A stretch of DNA of 64,000 nt from Artocarpus heterophyllus (GCA_025403435.1 CM046347.1:22394597-22458596), one strand, 5' to 3'. Shown: positions 22,101 to 34,701, counted from the stretch's first letter. Made by a program: numbers and translations. The notes: generated by a model from the letters alone, not told the origin.

Positions 22101-24238
22101 TGTAACGTCCCGAAATTTATTTAATGTTAATGTAATGTAAATGGTGGATTAGTGTGCCATAATTAACGTTTTAACATTTATTAGACTATTTGGTTGGATT
22201 TTTGAATTTTTGGTTGTTTTGTTAAAATGATGTTTTGAGTTTTGTAAAACACCACAATTTGTAAAATGCTAAATATACTCCGTTTTGCAAAACCGTGGGC
22301 GGCACATGGTTTTCGCACAGTAAAACCGCCCATCGATTTTCTCTATTTATTTCCTTCCTTCCTCTCTCTCTCTTTATTCTCACGCGTCTCTCTCTCTCTT
22401 CCCTCTCTCTCTCTCTCGGCAGCCTCTCTCTCTCTCAATTCTCTCTCAAATTTTGAACTCCATTTCGAATCCAAGCTTCGGGTTAGCGAGGAGGAAGCTC
22501 GGGGACGTGATTCGGCAACCGAGAACGCGGATTGAAGCTTCGATTCGAGGTTAGATTCGAAATTTCTAAACTTTTTACAAAATTTTCAATTTTGTGTATT
22601 TTCAAAAATCTAGGGTTGTCTAAGCTTAGAAAACCGTGGATTTGTATTAAATGAACTTAGAACAACTAGAATCTAAGCCTAGATTAAAGAAAAACGGATT
22701 GAATTCAAGATTTTTCATTTTTCCCCTCATTTTCTCATTTTCGGATTTTTGAGGATTTTGAGTCAAAATCTTGTTTAAATGAGTCCAAACATGTTCTAGA
22801 ATATTTTTCTAGCAACTATAGTTGTTTTTCATGCATGGACATTGAGAAAAACAGGTTGGAATCCAGATTTGGATTTTGGGGATCGAAAAACCCGTGGCTG
22901 GGATTTCTGGGTTTTCCCAGTTCGGCAGGCCGAAGTTCATGTTCGGCAGGCCGGAGTGATGATCGGCAGGCCGGTGTTCTTCCGATCGGCAGGCCGAATC
23001 TGGGGAAATGTTCGGCAGGCCGAACCTTGTTTCCGGCAGGCCGAACTGTGCAGTTCGGCAGGCCGAAGCAGGGCGTCCGGCAGGCCGACCGAGGCATGGA
23101 AAATTTTGTGATTTTTACCCGTTTTCACTGTTTTGAACCCAGATTTAAATCCTAACCTTATAGGATGATTTTAAAGGTACAAATGGCACACTAGGACATC
23201 AAGAAATGATTTAGTAACATAGAATGTCTCAAACTAGATATTGATTGACTTAGTTGGTATCTAGGATCATTCGTGGTTCCGTGGAGCTAACGTATAGCGG
23301 ACCGGGATTACGGTGTGGGGCACCGGCACGAGTATTGAGGTAGGACTTCTATCCTATTTCCTTGGTAGCCTAATTTCAAAATGATTTGGCTTTGAAAAGG
23401 ATTTTTATCAAAATGTTTTCAACGGTTGTTTGAAAATGGTTTATCGGTTATATTTTAATATACCGTGATTATGAAATGAATCTCATAATGAATGTAATTG
23501 GCAACACTCGGTAAGTGGGTTTTGAATGACAATGATAATAAACACTAAGGCATGATGCCATATCAGAGATCGGGTCGTGTAGCGATCGACCTTGGGGGCA
23601 GGTCCCGAAACCCAGCTGGGCCACTACGGTGGTGATATCATGGTTTGCCTAGGTAAAAGTAAAATGGTGTTTTGATTTGACGAGTGGACTGTTCTGTGAC
23701 AGGACGGTTCTACTCAAATTATTTATTTATTTATTTATGTATTTAAGTTTCTTTTGAATAACTTCTAATAATGCTATGTTCCTTTGCACTAAATTATTTT
23801 TATAAAACTTAGTCCTACTGAGCCTTTCGCTCACGTTTTATTGTTTTAAAATTTTCCCCTCTAGGTGGTTTCCCTTTTAGGTTTGGAGAAGATTCTTCGG
23901 ACCGAACTCAGGAGCAATAGAAGAGTTTATTTATATTCTGTATTATTAATCAAGGCATGTAAAACCTTAACTTTATTTGTATCTGGACTGTAATTGTATT
24001 TATGATATTGTCAGATCCATGTGTGTGCACAAGTTGTGGGTTGTGGAACCCATATTCGCGGTTATTTATTTAATTTTTATTACCTGCTTAATATTTGTAA
24101 ATTTGTTTATCAAATGTGGTGGAAAATCTCTTTATTTCTTACTTAATTGGATTTTTAAAACTCTTAATTTCAATTAAATCCTCTTTTAATTAATCTAAAT
24201 ATTCCGCCACGTCACCTCCCGTACTCCGGGGCGTGACA
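22101..24238 (+). mobile_element. Family-A LTR 3 (3' outer)
   Basis: TGTAACGTCCC to GGGGCGTGACA (2138 bp), followed directly by the ACACC target duplication. It carries the 34-bp deletion shared with LTR 2. Private states include GGGTTAGCGAGG (about 22480) and CATGCATGGACATTG (about 22831). Confidence 0.92.
22923..23087 (+). repeat. CGGCAGGCCG motif array, LTR 3 (8 exact cores)
   Basis: All eight cores are intact and have the same 20-26 bp spacing as LTR 2, from 22923 to the last core starting at 23078. Confidence 0.88.
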
Positions 24239-24243
24239 ACACC

Positions 24244-27200
24244 CCTCTTCCCATCGCTACCTCAACAGCCACCACCATGCCTCAAACTTAACGGTTGGAT
24301 TGTAGTCGTCATTGCTAAGAACCAAAGAAGAGAAGAAAAAGCCTACTGTGGACGTTGTGCAATAGTATTCTATGGACGCTTGGCGGAGCTCTTAGGATCT
24401 AAGGGGTTGGATTAAGGAAAAAGGGGTGACGGTTGGCTCGTCATGGAGAATGAGTCACCTTGGCACTCTTGGGAGAGGGAGGCAATGTAGTGGACACCAT
24501 AAGGGTAGGGGGCAAAAAGGCACATCGGTGGTACTCCATGGGGGTGGTGGTTGTTGGTGGAGTCATAGAGAGGGTGCCGTTGGGGGTGGGTTGTGACGTG
24601 GTGAGGGGGACATAATATACAACAAATGTGATTTTTTTTTTTTGGTAATATTGGAAAGTTTTATTTCTTTTTTTCATTTTCATGTGGATAGTTTGGTCAT
24701 TAAAAATAATTATTGATCGAGATAATATATGTATTTATATATTAAATCTAATATTAAGGTGTATAGGAGATGAAATTAAAAATTAAAGATATAAATATAC
24801 TTAAAATGAATAGAATAAAACGATAGATATGTATTACATTATTTATATGTATATGTAGGATATTTATAATATAAATATACTATATATATTTATATATATA
24901 ATTCAATCTAGTTTAATTCACTGCAATTGGTTGCAGAATTTCAGTCTATTATTATCTCCAAAAAATTGAAAGAGAGATTTGCCTTGGGTCCATTCTATGC
25001 ACGAGTTATTTAATTGGTTCATTTTTGCATTTGGATTGCTTTCCCATTTTTGGTATTATCTGACGCTGATGTTTGTCTCCACTGATTGAGCCGTTTGGAT
25101 TTCTTGATAAAGACGAAGAAATAGGACAGCACAAACCCAAGGACAAACTTATCCCATCACTGGAAAATGGAAGTTCTAGGGTTTGCTTTCCATTATTTTC
25201 TAGGCTATACTTTCCCAGCACAAATTGTCCAAGGAAAAAGGAATATAAAATTTGAAAATTCTTCTGAGACTTTGGATGCCAACAAAAAATTCAGGCATAA
25301 AGAAAAATTAGGACCACTTTGTCAGACGGTATGCTTTGCTGTACACCCTCCCTCCTTTTGAAAGAATCAATTTGGTCCACCATGTAAAGTCATTGTTAAT
25401 CATGAGCGCCACAACAATATATCCTAAGCTTTTCCACCCTTAGAATTACGACACTGGCCATAGTTTTGCTTGAGTGTACTGTGCCACACATGAGCACATG
25501 AGATTACAAATTTTTCAGAACATCTAATTAAAAAATCTTTCTCTAGTACGGTGACCCAGGACTCACATGGTGTTTAAAAAAAGAGTTTAAACTATAGAGT
25601 TACAACCATACATTATAGTATATAAGGGTTTTATATTATAGTAAATTTTTGTTTTATACTACGACATGTTAGTGTTATATTTTATTTGCGGTTCTAAGTG
25701 TAGAATTAGAACTGCAATTTCAAACACTCTATCTGTTTCTAATCGTTAGATTTGGTCAAAAGTATTTTCTCTATAAATGTGATGATTGAAAGATAGATAC
25801 TAATTAGTAATTTTTTTTTTTTTAGTACCCACTAGAGAAATCATATTAGTGGGTCTTAAAGAGATTTCTTCGGTAAGTTATCAGGTGTTATATCTGTAGA
25901 AAAATACAGTTTTGACTAATTCTAATGATTTTTGAAACATACACCACCCATGTAAATCTCATGAGAGAATAACCCATCTTTTATAATGTAAAATGTGACA
26001 TTTAGTCCTCAAATAGTGTGGGGGAACCTGATTATTCCTTAAAAGAGATTCATTTAGATTTTTTTATAGTTTGAATTTTGATTAGTGGTTATTTAGCTCA
26101 TATATTTAATGACGACTTAGATTCTAAAAATAAACGATATAAGGGCAACTAGCGTTAGCCCAGTTGGTAAGGGTGATATGGGTAATAAGAAAGATCTTGT
26201 ATTCAAATTTTAAGAACAACTACGATTGCATTAACAAGAGAGACAGAGAGGGAAAACGATATAAATCTAAATTCTAAATTGCACTAGTAGAAATATTGCG
26301 CTGGCATATTTAAAAACTTGAGATACCTAACAATGTGGGAGTTTTATTTAAGTAATAAGTGGTAATCAGATGGTACTATGATCCCAAAAAAAAAAAAAAA
26401 AACCTATATTATCCTGTTTGGTTGTGTAATTTCTAAAAATATGTTTTTGTTGCGTTTGGATCTGGATGGTAATGTAGTATAAGTTTTTTAATATTTTAAA
26501 ACAAAGTAAATTTTATTAAATTAGATAACTATCATGCTCAATCTAATATTTTGAAGAAAAAATTAAAATGGATATTTTCTCGTATGCATTAAAAAAATTG
26601 TCTTCTTCGATGTTGAATATACCTTTTTTTTTTTCTAAACGTATAAAAAATAAGCTTTGCTTAAAAAGTGTGGATTATTTAAAAAACATAAATTATAAAT
26701 TCAAAATCTTTTAAAAGAGTTAAAAATAAATAAATAACTCTAAATATTTTCAAACAAAATAAAAAATAAAAAATCTTCTCCTATATTCTCATTTTTTTAA
26801 GACAAAATAATTTTAAAAATACTACCAAATGGTCTATAACTTATTTTGCAGTTGATTACTTGACAATTGTTTGTTAAGAGCAAGATAAAAATAGAAAATG
26901 TTGTTGAGGAAGCTAGAAGCTAGTTTTAAAGTTGTCAGGACAAAAAAAAAGAAAAAAGTTAACGCGACTTGTATGAGATAAGAGAGGATAAAAAAATCCA
27001 AAGAAGAAAAAACTGACACATTTTAAACTGATGCAAAACACCATTGCTAATAAATGGATCCCCTCGATAGATCTCATGCTCCAGGATTCACTTTTTATTA
27101 GCAGAGAGTATTACGCAACCCCAACACCTTTTTAGCATTGCCCAAAAAGAAGACACCTTGCATGAAAGATAGAAATCAAAAGCTCACACTCAAAATTACA

Positions 27201-28143
27201 GTACAACGAACAAAATAATTTTAGCCGTCGAATGATTAAAAATCGATATACGTTATTAATAATTAATATTTTAGATACAAGTCCAACAAGATATTTTAAA
27301 AACCGTTTGGTTAAAGTATTTGAATAGAATATTTGAATAAAGATTTAAATTTTTGTAAGAAAAAATACTGTAGTAAAATAATTCAAACCATGATTCAAGT
27401 ATCGAAACAAACAGGTCTTAAAAGTTTTATTTTTCTTTTTAACTGAATGCATGAAAAAAACCATACATCTTAAACATAAGATGAAAAAAAGGCCGATGGA
27501 GACTTTTTTTTAAATATATTATCGACAAATGACATAAAAACATCTTGGACATTTAGAGTCCGTTTGAAATATCTTGCATTAATGCTTTTAACCAGTAGAT
27601 AAAGAAAAACATAAGTTAAAGTATTTTTAATCAATGTTTGGATAGTATATAAAAATACATTTTAATTTTTAAAAAACTTTTAAAATTATATATTTAAATA
27701 AATCAAAAGTTAAAAAAGGTAATGTAATATAAAAATATAGATAAAATTTTTAATTTATTCTTCACAAATCTAAGATTAAAAAAATAAATAAAAATCTTTT
27801 TATTAACAACTTTTTCTAAACACTAAAGATGATTTGTTTCAAAAAAGACTTACAAAAATCAAAAACTTAAACAATTTGTCCATTTAAATATGTCTGAAAA
27901 TAATTTTTGAGGTAAATAAGCTAAAATCAACTTGCTTTGGGCCTTCCGAAAAGGCTCTAGATTTTAACCCTGGAGCTCCCACTCCCCACCCGACCCCACT
28001 AGCTATTCTAGCCTTTTAAATATCTGCTCTGGATTGATTGGTTCGTGACTCTTAACCCTACAACAAGAAAGAGACGAAATGGACTTTGATTTAACAGAAT
28101 AGACATCACAACCAACTCGTGAAATCAAAGAAAATATCTCAGC
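24244..28143. other. AT-rich spacer between the tandem and the kinase gene
   Basis: The first few hundred bases may be the displaced end of the element E LTR. The rest is AT-rich with homopolymer runs (for example 26383-26402). I see no convincing coding region; open frames here are short and match no domain I know. A SINE lies at 26143-26253. A segment at 25570-25727 has short terminal inverted repeats (GTGTTTAAAA / TTTCAAACAC) but no matching flanking duplication. Confidence 0.6.
26143..26253 (+). mobile_element. tRNA-derived SINE
   Basis: The 111-bp body begins GGGCAACTAGCG. It has a good RNA polymerase III A box, TAGCCCAGTTGG (26156-26167), and a degraded B box (GTATTCAAATT, about 26199-26209) at tRNA-like spacing. 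It is flanked by an exact 11-bp direct repeat, AAACGATATAA (26132-26142 and 26254-26264), as expected for LINE-mediated insertion. The variable-length target duplication and tRNA-like promoter together support a SINE. The family cannot be named from sequence alone. Confidence 0.75.
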
Positions 28144-28530
28144 ATCAGCAGATGAAAAGTTTAGCATCAAAGCAAGCAAAAAAAATTAGATAGGGAAAAG
28201 CAATAATTACAAAGCAGCTACCCCCACCATCTCCAACAAATGGGACAGATGATCCACCCCCAATGTATATATTAATAAGAAAAGAATAGGGCGAGGAACT
28301 TATGGGGAAAACAGTACAATTGGGAATCATAAAAATAAAATAAAATAAAATAGAATTCACATTTTGGCTCAGAAGACAAAAGGGGAAGAAAGATTTACGC
28401 CCAAAGGTCAAACATACAGCAGGGAGGGAAAGCAACCGATTTAACACACACAGTATGGCAATTGCAAAGCAAAGTTTTGTCATGATTCTACAAAAGCCAA
28501 TGAATAATGTGCCTCAAAACCCAAGCTGAA
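28144..28530 (-). other. Probable 3' untranslated region of the kinase gene
   Basis: This non-coding sequence lies directly downstream of the kinase stop codon on the minus strand. Read in that sense it becomes AT-rich, with several AATAAA-like stretches in the 28318-28350 region (TTTTATTTTATTTTATTTT on the minus strand). The 3' end is not determinable here. Confidence 0.35.
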
Positions 28531-30997
28531 TCAATCTGCTTCCTTGACAAGATCAGGCTGAGGACCTTCTCTCAAGCTGGAACGACAAAGCTCCTCAATA
28601 CGAATTGTCACTTCGGACATTGTGGGGCGCTTATCAGGGTACTGAGCTGCACAATCTATTGCAAGCTGCAACATCTGGACCATCTCTTCCTCAACATTTT
28701 GGTACCTTAAAAGCTCAAGGTCAAACACCTCAGAAGTCCATTCCTCTTTCACTATGGACTGAACCCATCTAGGGAGGTCAACTCCTTCCTCATTCAATAA
28801 TGCATGAGTGGGGGGCTTTCCTGTTAGGAGCTCCAAAAGGAGGACCCCAAAGCTATACACATCAGCCTTTTGGGACACTTTCCGGGGGTCAGTCACCTCC
28901 GGGGCTCGGTATCCGGCTACACGGTTGGGGGTGGAGGGCGGGCCGACAAGGTGTGCAAGACCAAAATCCGAGACCCGGGATGTGTAGGATTTTGTTAGGA
29001 GGATGTTTGAGGACTTTATGTTTCCATGGGAGACGTTGGGACCTTGTGAGTGGAGGTATTGGATGCCACGTGCTGCACCGAGGGCAATGCCAGATCGGAT
29101 CTCCCAGTTCAGCGGTGTCCTGCCGGCTCCTTTGTTACCTACCGCGGAAGAAGAAAGAAAAACGCACATTGATGGTAGTGAACATGATAAAGCCTCTATC
29201 ACATCTATATCCAATGCAAAATGTTATGGCTTAAAAGTTCATATGTTTTTGGTTTCTATGATAAGCCTTAATTAGACGCACATTGAAGTAAACAACAATA
29301 GACAAAAAACTAAATTAATGCCAAATTACAACAATACATAAACAATGCCCATCTAATTTAAGATCCACAAAATTACAGTTGTGAAACAAATCCAGAATGG
29401 AATCGGAAGCAAACTGAATAAATATAATTACAAAATCTTGTTCTAATGGAATAATAAAAAACACATAGGAGGGGTCCAAAAAAGGAAACAAATCTGGGGT
29501 ATCATAATTCAAGAGAACGAAAGGAAAAGAGATCATAAATACCATCATCAACGCGAATAAAAGAGAAAATAAGAGACAATAATAGGAGGTCAAATATTGT
29601 AAAAGGACACAGAATTTCTGACCATGCAAAAGGGCAGACAAGCTTCCCATGGGCATGTAATCATAGACAAGAAGCTTCTCGTCTCTGCTGTAATAGTAAG
29701 CCCTTAGAGGCACCAGATTCTGATGATCCATAGCGCCAACTGCCTCAATCTTCTCCTTAAACTCCTTGTCCGAAATCGTCACATCCTTCAACCTCTTCAC
29801 AGCCACAACTGTCCCAACCTCCAAAACCGCCTTATAGGCCGTCCCAAACGTCCCTTTCCCCAAAACTTCCGCAGAAGCTCTAAGCAAATCCTCCAAATCA
29901 AACACCCTTGCCGCGTTCCCAAAAAACACCAACTTCTTCACACCATTAACACCATTATTGTTCACCTCACTTTTCCCGTTCCCCGCCATCGCCGCCGCGG
30001 CCGCCGCCGCCACCGAGAACCCACTGTTGTTGTTGTTGTTGTACCCGCCATTCTCCGCCACCTCGGCAGGCTTCTCGCCTGGCACCTCCGATTCTGGATG
30101 CTTAAGCGCCGCGGCATCGACAGAGCTCGTCTTCTGAATCCTCCTCTTCCTACACAAAACAATCAGGAGTATGAGAATGACCAGCGCGGCGATCACGCAT
30201 CCTATAATGATCCCGGCAATGACTCCGCCTGACAATTTCTTCCCCTTTCCGTTTTGGTTAATGTTAACCTCTCCGGTGGGTAATGTGTCGTTGTCTCCGG
30301 GGCATAGAGAGAGCGGCTTCCCGCAGAGAGAGTTTCCGAGAAAGGAATCCGACGAGAACGACTGAAGCTTCACCGGGATCGAGCCATTGAGCAAGTTGTT
30401 TGACACGTTGAGCTGGGCTAGATTGGGCAGATTCAGCTCCGGAATGGACCCAGAGAGCTGGTTGTTCTCAACAAACAGAGTTCTCAGCCGAGTCAGATTG
30501 TTCATCGACGGCGATATCTCCCCAGAGAAGTTGTTGGAAGCCAAGTTGAGACGGACGAGATCGCGAAGATTGAAGAGATAAGCCGGGATTTCGCCAGAGA
30601 AGAAGTTGCCTTGAAGGTAGAGATTTCTAAGGCCAAGGCATGAGGCCAGATCTGAAGGCAGAGAGCCTTTCAAGGCATTGAGACGAAGACTGAGAGTTCT
30701 CAGAGCTGTCAAATTTCCGAAAATGCCGTTGGGGAGATTTCCAGAGAGAGCTACACCGGGAAGACGAAGAACAGTGACTCGGTTGTTCTCGCATTTGACT
30801 CCTGCCCAATTACATGGGCTCTCAAGGCTCGCATTCCACAGAAGAGTTCTTCCTCCGACGGCCTTGCGGAGAGCTAGGAGAGCTGCTCTGTCCGAGCTCA
30901 GATCTGGCTTTGCAAATGGAAGAAAAGCGATAACAACAGCAAGAACAAGAGAAAGTGAAGAAAGGAAAGAGAAAATGGGAAGACTTCGAGGCTTCAT
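28531..30997 (-). CDS. LRR receptor-like kinase, RLK902/RKL1 type, two exons
   Basis: Exon 1 is 30997-29623 and exon 2 is 29138-28531, giving 660 residues. The 484-bp intron (29622-29139) has a GT donor after CATG and an AG acceptor before GTAACAAAGG, restoring ...[15 protein letters not shown]. In order: signal peptide (about 1-30); N-terminal LRR cap (CNWAGVKC, 62-69); about five LRRs (75-215); a single membrane helix (257-282); a low-complexity Asn/Ala linker (317-350); and a kinase domain (about 374-640). The kinase has the glycine loop GKGTFGTAY, Lys 401 and DFG, but the catalytic HRD is HGN ([10 protein letters not shown]), so it is probably an atypical or weak kinase. Domain layout and intron position match Arabidopsis RKL1 and RLK902, plasma-membrane receptor-like kinases; RLK902 is linked to immunity. 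No breaks are seen. Orthology to one of the two paralogues cannot be decided. Confidence 0.95.
29139..29622 (-). other. Intron of the receptor-like kinase gene
   Basis: GT at 29622-29621 and AG at 29140-29139 on the minus strand. Splicing joins codon 459 (G|GT, Gly) in phase 1. The intron falls between the kinase N-lobe (SALLHG) and the TPLNWE segment, the usual place in this receptor-kinase subfamily. The interior is AT-rich with no inserted element that I can see. Confidence 0.9.
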
Positions 30998-31640
30998 TTT
31001 ATTCTACCCAAACCTCAACTACGAAAGATAAATGGCGTTTGTTGTGTTATTCAAAGCTCTCCAGGCATTACTTAGTTTTGGTTCTTGTGAGAGTTAGAAT
31101 TCAAAGGGTAAGAGAGAGGAATGGGAAGGGATATAGAGTAGGTTGGAGAAGCAGCATTTTCGTTTTGTGTTTCTTTTATTTCTCTCTCTTTTTCGCTCTC
31201 TGGTTTTTTTGTGAAGAGGGAGAAATAGGAGTGAGAGAGTACAGGCTGTGTGTGGTAAATAGAGAGAGGAGAGAGGGTACTAAAGGGTGTAGAAACCCTA
31301 GCCGTGCACGGTGAGTGAGAATGGGCACTGGACAGTCAACTTCTCTTTTAGCTTTTCTTGTCTTTTTCATTATTTTTTCTTTTTATCTTATTTTTAATTG
31401 ATTTTTTTTTTTTTTTTGGTTTCGGATTATTGTTTTTAAGTAGTGTTTATGAAGCTACGTTACATTTACATAGAGAGAGAAAAAGAGATAATAATAAAAG
31501 TTGCTGCTACGGTTAAACTAAACTTAACATGGATTGTTTTTTTTGGTTGAACTGTAACATAGATTTGTTTTGGCCTTGGATTTTTTGCTACGCTTTTATG
31601 GTAATAAAAGATTAAAGCGTTTACCTTTTATAAGAGAATA
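30998..31640 (-). promoter_or_regulatory. Upstream region of the kinase gene
   Basis: Read on the minus strand, the first 330 bases upstream of the ATG hold CT-rich patches (from GA-rich plus-strand runs at 31085-31275). A telo-box-like AAACCCTA lies at about 31294 on the plus strand. A possible TATA box, TATAAAAGG, lies at 31624-31632 (minus sense), which would give a leader of roughly 600 nt. The position of the transcription start is not established. Confidence 0.35.
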
Positions 31641-32929
31641 GATTTTGTTTTAATTTATTGTGATATTGTTGGAGTTAATGGTAACCCTCTAAGACAATTA
31701 ATAAAATCAAGGATTGATACTGTTCGTAGTGGAGACGTCCAATAAAAAAATTCACCTTCTATAATGGCATGTCCTTAATTAATATAGTTTTTAAATGACT
31801 TTTGATAACTTGGTTAGTGAGGGTTGAAAATTGTGTGACGAGAATTTTGTGTCACTTTCGCTTACGTCTTCCATAAATCCATGTTTAATGCACAGCCTTC
31901 ACATGAAGGTAGTTTTTTTTTTTCTTTTTTTTTTCCCCCTTCCTATTCGGTATTTCAAACTCACAAATTATAGAGAATTTTTTAGAGATTGGCTAGTGAA
32001 AAACAACCGTTTTTCTTACTCCAAAAATTTATACGTGCTTTTTTTTCTGTCCCAAGATGAAGTAAAGTTTGATTTGAGTAGATAAAACTAACCTATAGTT
32101 GTGGCAAGTAGCTACTTATAGCTACTCCGGTAGGACCAGACTTGGAACTTCCTTCAACTAGATACCTGACGTGGAAGACTCTCAACAAAATTAAGTTTTA
32201 TTTTCTCTTATAAATACCCCCTTTAAAAGAGGCTAACGCACCTCATGCAACTCTAATCAAAAGCCAAACCAAAGTAAAGTCCTTTAAGCTCCAAAGCTAC
32301 CATCATTCTCTCTCCTCATCTCAGCCATCTTCTCACCTCAAAACTCCATAACCACCATATTTTCAAGCTCTAAACTCCACATTAAAACTTACGTATACTT
32401 CATCTTCAACCTCAAGCCATCAAGGAGAGACTTTCATGACCCAGCTCGGCCACCCTTGCTTGCTAAAAAACTCAAATGCTCATATTCTCTAGTGAGTCCC
32501 CAAGAACACTCAAAATCCACGTCCAATCTCATTTGAGCCTGAAAATATCATCAAATTTCACTGAAACCATGCCTTTCGACGGCTCAAATGAACCTCGTGA
32601 ACAAACAGAATCAAAATCGCCATTACCAAGTTGCCAGTTTTTCTCTCTATAAACTTTCTCTCTTTAATTTTTAAACTACTCCACTCATCAAACTCTCTCT
32701 CTAGAAGCTGCTCAACCCGTGAGGTCACCAAACTTCATCATTTCATCCAAATGTCTTTCCTCAATCTAATGGACACACCCTCGCCAGCAATGGTATAGGG
32801 AATTCCTCCATAACCACTCACATTCCTCTCTCACACTACTCGCATGCTCGAAGACCTTTTTGATGTAGCTCTCATCTTTGACAAATCCAAAATCGTAATG
32901 GGTTTTACCTTCAAACCCAACTGTCCTTT
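31641..32929. other. Spacer with no gene recognised
   Basis: AT-rich sequence. A plus-strand TATAAATACCCCC (about 32210) is followed by CT/CA-rich leader-like sequence but no coding region. It may be the edge of a decayed LTR belonging to element G, but no terminus or duplication is visible. Confidence 0.4.
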
Positions 32930-34701
32930 AAAATACCTAGTTTAGCCATAACCCAATCGAGGCTATCTTTTTAGTATTGAATTGATCCACATTGATTCCT
33001 CTTTGATGCACCAGGAACCCAAGAAACTTTCCTTAGGGGAGAGCCCAAAGGAACACTTCTTTGGATTCATTTTGAGGTTGTATTTTTGGCACTTATCGAA
33101 GACTTTTGTTAAAGCATCCTAATGGCCCTCTCTTGTTTTAGAATTAACCTCCAAGTCATCCATGTAGTCTTCCACTTCTTTCCTCATCATGTCATGGTAC
33201 ATGACTGTCATAGCTTGTTGGTACATTGCACTAGTATTCTTTAGCTCGAATGGCATGACGATGTAGTAGGAATTCTCAAAAAGTCCATAAGGTTGTCTTC
33301 TCAACATTCTTGGTTGACACCTTGATTTGGTTATACCCACTGTAGCCATCCATAAATGAGAGCATGCCATGCTCTACCATAAAGTCGATGAGGACATCGA
33401 TGTTTGAGAGGGAGAACTCGTCTTGTGGGCATGCCCGATTGAGATCTTAGAAGTCCACACAAATTTTGACTTTCCTATTATTTTTCTTCAACAAAACTAT
33501 GTTTGCCAACCAAGTAGGTGCTCGATCGGCTTGATAAATCGAGCCTTGATCAACTTTTCCACTTCAGTCTTGATTTGAGCTTCTACCTCTAGATGGAAAA
33601 TTACACCTCAGTTGCTTCACAAGTTTTGTGTCATGTGCCATATTCAAGGCATGGTACAATGTTCAAATTAAGTCTAAGCATCTCCTTATAGCTCTAGGCA
33701 AACACATCAGAAGTTTTCATTCAAGAGGAGTATCAAATGGTTGTGTTCCTTAGATGACAGCTGAGTGCTTATTGATTCTGGCTTTTTGATAGATGGATCG
33801 TCACTTAGATAAATTTTTCAAGTGGCTTCATGACAACATCAGAACCATCTTGCAGGTGCTTCAGTGTGGGTGGCAGCTATTCTTCAACTCGGTCGGTTGA
33901 TGGCGCATGAAAGCATGCTTCTTCCTCCATTTCGTACTAAGGACCTTCCCATGCTAGTGGTTAGGCCCCCTATGCCGTCATAACTGGCATGACAACCTTC
34001 CGTCGGGCAAGGTGACCTTAACACAATGGGTGAATTGTTTCTTTTTCCTTTTTCAGTTTTTTCCCAAGGACTCCATCAAGTCCCTTATCATCAACATCTT
34101 TTATTTCATTCCATGATGGGAAGGTGTGCCAGTAACTTTAGCGATGTTGGATTCTCCCCTCTTGGTAAGGTCATCATGGAACTCCGCATTGACATAATGA
34201 GTCTCTATTTGATTGAATGGGACTTGATTGGCTAAGAAGTGAATGACCTTCGTACCCAATCTCCCCTTTATGCATTGGTGGTATGTGGAACAAATGAGCT
34301 TGTGTTTATTAAGCAATGACCTCTTGAGGAAGATGTGATAGCTTACATCAACATCCAAGACATAAATATAGTTTGTTATCTTATAGGATCGACCTTAAGA
34401 TAAAGTTAGATACTTCTTATAGAAGTTTCATTAGTGTTCCTGAAGTTGGCTATCTTTATCTTCATTTTAGTGATCCTCTTGCAAGGTACTCCTATGGTGG
34501 TAAGAATAGACAACAACACAACATTAATGGAGGAACCGATGTCTATGAGGGCCAGTCGAATGTGCACATCATTTATCTAAGCTTCCAAATACAAGGGACC
34601 CTTGTGGTCGGGATAAGCAACCTCCATGTCATCATTGGTGAATGTAATGTAATTTGTGCTTTCTAAGAATGCCCATCTCATATGAACTTTATTGGCATAA
34701 C
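32930..34701 (-). pseudogene. Element G: decayed gypsy protease and reverse transcriptase
   Basis: On the minus strand, from high to low coordinates, there is an aspartic-protease relic (ALIDIGSSINVV, about 34590-34550). Next comes a linker typical of Tat/Ogre-like elements (STYHQCIKGRLGTKV, 34101-34358). Reverse transcriptase follows (RAPTWLANIVLLKKNN, then DLNRACPQDEFSL, then the box VEDYMDDLEVNSKTREGH at about 33119-33180). Internal stops and frame changes show it is dead. A family-A element is inserted immediately upstream of the protease. The lineage call rests on motif resemblance only. Confidence 0.75.

Larger units (their letters stand above)
8310..24243 (+). mobile_element. Tandem family-A chromovirus: LTR-internal-LTR-internal-LTR
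   Basis: Three LTRs (8315-10484, 15225-17360, 22101-24238) alternate with two nearly identical internal regions, each with primer-binding site, one gag-pol frame and polypurine tract. The whole block is flanked by one exact 5-bp duplication, ACACC (8310-8314 and 24239-24243). No target duplication separates the two units and they share the central LTR, so this is one insertion that became a tandem, not two insertions. The gag-pol order (protease, RT, RNase H, integrase, chromodomain) marks a Ty3/gypsy chromovirus. The LTR length and C-terminus fit the Tekay/Del lineage (inferred). Confidence 0.92.

Noticed and set aside
25570..25727. Possible MITE with terminal repeats GTGTTTAAAA / TTTCAAACAC
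   Set aside because: The flanks (CTCACATG and TCTATCTG) do not match as a target duplication, and the terminal repeats are short and A/T-rich.
31831..32085. 84-codon plus-strand frame
   Set aside because: Low complexity (Phe/Leu-rich from T runs), with no domain and no supporting context.
32205..32480. Plus-strand TATAAATACCCC followed by leader-like sequence and an ATG
   Set aside because: The frame from the ATG stops within about 20 codons and no gene follows. It is more likely a decayed LTR promoter.
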